Below the pieces are notes generated by a model. The model saw nothing but the letters and a program-made list of their open reading frames with translations. It had not been told where the DNA came from and did not search any database. DNA of 32,266 nucleotides from Rhodovulum robiginosum (lineage in GTDB: Bacteria > Pseudomonadota > Alphaproteobacteria > Rhodobacterales > Rhodobacteraceae), in assembly GCF_003944755.1 (NCBI RefSeq), contig NZ_RWGU01000029.1, positions 1 to 32,266 of the forward strand, read 5' to 3'. The translations under genes and the position numbers were made by a program. Below, one piece after another: positions 31,219 to 32,266 of the stretch (positions are counted from its first letter, which is position 1; every line of letters begins with the position of its first letter).

Positions 31219-32266
31219 TCAGGCGAACTGCCCCTGGCAGAACCAGCCCGACGACATCTCGGCCCCGTGGGCGTAGTAAAGCCACAGCCGCGGCCCCTCT
31301 TCGGTGTCCACCCGCCAATAGTCGCGCACGCCCGAGCGCCAGGCCGGGTCGTCGAGCCACCATTCCGGCGCGATGCGTTCGGGGCCCGCGGCGCCGAGGC
31401 TGTGAAAGCGGCGCCCGCGCCAGCGGAAGGCGGTCGGCGGCGCGGGGCGGTCGGGGGCGGCCACCGGTTCCGGCGGGCAGAGCAGAAGCGGCCGGTGCAG
31501 ATGGCGGTCGGGCCAGTGCTCGCACGGGGCCGACCACGCGGCGGCAAGCACCTGATAGCCTTTCTCGGGCACGTGGCTTTCGGCCGGGTAGAGCCGCAGG
31601 ATCGCGTCCATCCCCACCCGCGCGCCCAGCCGCCCGATCAGGTCGTCGAGCCCGCTATCGCCGGCCTGCCGCGCCGCGGCGGACTCGGCCGCGGCCGCAT
31701 GGCCGGCGTGCTGGCGGGGGTGCAGCGGCTCGGTCTGCATCGCCTCGACGCGCAGCCGGTCGATGCCCGGACCCGGGTCGATCTCGCCAAGCTTCATAGC
31801 AAGAAGCGGCCGGATCGGGTCGGGGGTGTCGGCGGGGCGTGCCAGGCCCACCTCGACGCGTTCCACCCCGCGGTCGGCGCGCCAGGCCTGAAGCTGCACC
31901 CGCCGCGCGCCGCGCCCCTTGTCGCGCAGCCGGGCGCAGAGCACCGGGAGCAGACGGTCGAGCCCGGCCAGCATGTCCGTCTCCAGCCCGATCGGTTCGG
32001 GCAGGCTGAGGCGCACGGCGAAATGCAGGGGCGCGGCGGCGGGCGAGATGGGTTCCGGCGTGGCCCCGAGCGCCTGGTCCAGCCGTTCGACCACCGCCCG
32101 GCCGAAGCGCCGGGCCAGCGGCGCGCGGGGCATGCCCAGAATATCTTCGACCCTGTGCAGGCCGAGCCGCGCGAGCCCCGCCACCGTCTCGCCCGGCAGG
32201 CGCAGGGCGGCGAGCGGCAGGGGCGCGAGGGCCTGCCGGGTCTGGCCCGGGGCCGCGATCCGGCCC
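31219..32266 (-). CDS. imuB: ImuB-like Y-family DNA polymerase subunit, C-terminal part (cut by window edge)
   Basis: The visible 348 residues start inside the protein, which continues beyond base 32266. LAPLPLAALRLPGETVAGLARLGLHRVEDILGMPRAPLARRFG is the helix-hairpin-helix linker following the palm domain of ImuB proteins, and the rest is the little-finger region. The C-terminus, ending WFCQGQFA, fits the family end (usually WFLHGLFG-like). ImuB is a catalytically inactive relative of Pol IV/V that links the beta clamp, ImuA and DnaE2 during damage-induced translesion synthesis. In most relatives dnaE2 follows imuB directly; here no dnaE2 start is seen after the stop, only 245 non-coding bases and DUF2794. 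imuA, if present, would be to the right of the window. Confidence 0.88.
   Translation of the reverse strand, partial: GRIAAPGQTRQALAPLPLAALRLPGETVAGLARLGLHRVEDILGMPRAPLARRFGRAVVERLDQALGATPEPISPAAAPLHFAVRLSLPEPIGLETDMLAGLDRLLPVLCARLRDKGRGARRVQLQAWRADRGVERVEVGLARPADTPDPIRPLLAMKLGEIDPGPGIDRLRVEAMQTEPLHPRQHAGHAAAAESAAARQAGDSGLDDLIGRLGARVGMDAILRLYPAESHVPEKGYQVLAAAWSAPCEHWPDRHLHRPLLLCPPEPVAAPDRPAPPTAFRWRGRRFHSLGAAGPERIAPEWWLDDPAWRSGVRDYWRVDTEEGPRLWLYYAHGAEMSSGWFCQGQFA

Noticed and set aside
1-32266. Mobile elements, prophage, CRISPR array, defence system, tRNA or rRNA genes
   Set aside because: No transposase, integrase, regularly spaced repeats, tRNA cloverleaf or defence protein could be recognised anywhere in the window.

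Overview
The window is a dense, very GC-rich stretch of an alphaproteobacterial chromosome, most like the Rhodobacterales (Roseobacter/Paracoccaceae group). This rests on gene content and style: a PAN-domain alpha-2-macroglobulin with PBP1C, DUF2794, an ImuB-type polymerase, an M17 peptidase paired with an NlpC/P60 enzyme, and Rhodobacter-like codon use. No rRNA, tRNA, CRISPR array, prophage or transposase gene is visible. Genes lie close together, often with 4-base ATGA overlaps, so most belong to short operons. The order reads as core chromosome rather than a genomic island. || Layout, left to right. (1) 1-6134, minus: alpha-2-macroglobulin followed by penicillin-binding protein 1C (cut by the left edge), an envelope defence and repair pair. 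(2) 6273-8801, plus: a hybrid histidine kinase, divergent from the pair. (3) 8807-12063, minus: peroxide-stress protein YaaA, RecQ helicase with an extra HRDC domain, and YggT; a nested palindrome sits just in front of recQ. (4) 12198-16600, plus: a hotdog thioesterase, a UMF1-type MFS transporter, a MepA-like murein endopeptidase, a phytase-like esterase domain protein, and a queuosine-precursor transporter (YhhQ family) preceded by what looks like a preQ1-I riboswitch. (5) 16601-19539, plus: a leader holding an 18-codon ORF with an extraordinarily strong Shine-Dalgarno sequence and a terminator, then arfB (ribosome rescue), a class-III PLP enzyme of the phospho-lyase type and a small-molecule kinase. 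(6) 19540-21598: a 22-bp perfect inverted repeat, then the minus-strand NAD salvage pair pncA-pncB. (7) 21703-26684, plus: trhO, a KpsC/KpsS-like protein, asd with a terminator, and a DUF4140/DUF4139 protein. (8) 26716-27806, minus: a small membrane protein and a beta carbonic anhydrase. (9) 27947-30633, plus: an Hpt-like protein lacking the usual phospho-histidine, an M17 aminopeptidase and an NlpC/P60 peptidase. (10) 30623-32266, minus: DUF2794, a structured 245-base gap, and the C-terminal part of ImuB, cut by the right edge. || Functional themes are envelope maintenance (A2M, PBP1C, MepA-like, NlpC/P60), translation and tRNA wobble-base modification (YhhQ, ArfB, TrhO), NAD salvage (PncA, PncB), and DNA repair or stress (RecQ, ImuB, YaaA). 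|| The parts most worth a second look are non-coding: the preQ1-I-like pseudoknot before yhhQ with a competing hairpin; the mini-ORF and terminator leader upstream of arfB; a three-way-junction fold between imuB and DUF2794; and two strong palindromes. Among the proteins, the kinase plus phospho-lyase pair coupled to arfB and the degenerate Hpt protein stand out. All assignments come from reading the sequence and remembered family motifs; no searches were run.
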